From UBA1715 sp045600045 (GTDB lineage: Bacteria; Bacteroidota; Bacteroidia; Bacteroidales; UBA1715), in contig JAZRXD010000060.1 of the NCBI GenBank assembly GCA_045600045.1, positions 1-15,751 on the forward strand: DNA of 15,751 nucleotides. The letters are read 5' to 3'. A program made the position numbers and the translations under genes. Under the pieces are notes generated by a model. It searched no databases and was not told where the DNA came from. It saw only the letters and a program-made list of their open reading frames with translations. Shown piece after piece: positions 15,597 through 15,751 of this stretch (its first letter is position 1; the number at the start of each line of letters is the position of its first letter).

Positions 15597-15751
15597 ATGC
15601 TAGGTTACGCCACCCGATACTATGCCGATACCTACGAGGAGGTGCATTCAGGTAACGACGTGTATCGTTACTACTACGTATATACTCCCGATGGTCTTAG
15701 TTTGGTTGCAGAGCGCATAAACAATACGATAAACGTAAAGAATTATCACGT
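15597..15751 (+). CDS. Rhs-type protein fragment, truncated at both ends (runs off the window)
   Basis: The frame from ATG 15597 is open for 51 codons to the window end. Its translation, with RYYADTYEEV, then VYRYYYVYTPDGLSLVAER and INNTINVKNYH, matches the Bacteroidota Rhs/YD core just before the conserved DHLGS-type segment, which would fall just past the edge. In complete Rhs proteins this region lies deep in the protein, near the C-terminal variable tip. Here an in-frame TAA sits directly before the ATG, so the long N-terminal part is missing. The DNA is richer in G+C and in TAC codons than the flanking sequence, hinting at a different origin. It may be an orphan Rhs tip with its own start, or debris. 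What follows, possibly a toxin domain, is outside the window. Confidence 0.6.
   Translation, partial: MLGYATRYYADTYEEVHSGNDVYRYYYVYTPDGLSLVAERINNTINVKNYH

Overview
The window looks like chromosomal DNA of a member of the Bacteroidota, probably Bacteroidales-like. The evidence is a subtilase ending in a type IX secretion (T9SS) sorting domain, a giant surface protein of InlB B-repeats followed by SprB-type modules, weak or absent Shine-Dalgarno sequences, A+T-rich DNA, and two good matches to the Bacteroidota -7 promoter element (TAnnTTTG).

Layout. (1) Positions 1-7122, minus strand: one giant secreted repeat protein, read leftward and leaving the window at position 1. It has a signal peptide, a Calx-beta-like domain, a region I do not recognise, an Ig-like domain and 19 tandem InlB B-repeats. 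A single in-frame TAG at 1366-1368 sits where the repeat consensus has Tyr. The same frame then stays open for 455 codons to the window edge and encodes the rest of repeat 19, a divergent repeat, two SprB-like modules and an FN3-like domain. Repeat 12 contains an inserted domain that resembles the C-terminal domain of ribosomal protein L7/L12. (2) Positions 7369-10191, plus strand: dxs (DXP synthase, isoprenoid precursors), a small secreted protein, and a SpoU/TrmH-family RNA methyltransferase, tightly packed. (3) Positions 10188-15325, minus strand: a four-gene operon with almost no gaps, in transcription order MlaE-like permease, MlaF-like ATPase, T9SS subtilase, and a secreted protein of unknown function. 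Its 3' end overlaps that of the plus-strand cluster by 4 nt. (4) Positions 15326-15751: a mosaic of gene debris. It holds a possible C-terminal gene remnant, a possible IS3-family end with a short orfA-like start, and then a promoter-like site and the start of an Rhs-type reading frame that runs off the window.

How the parts relate. dxs and the methyltransferase are ordinary housekeeping genes. The minus-strand operon couples an envelope lipid-transport ABC module to two exported proteins. The giant repeat protein and the Rhs fragment are accessory surface or interaction genes. The most unusual observations are the L7/L12-like domain inside the surface protein and the single amber codon that interrupts that protein.
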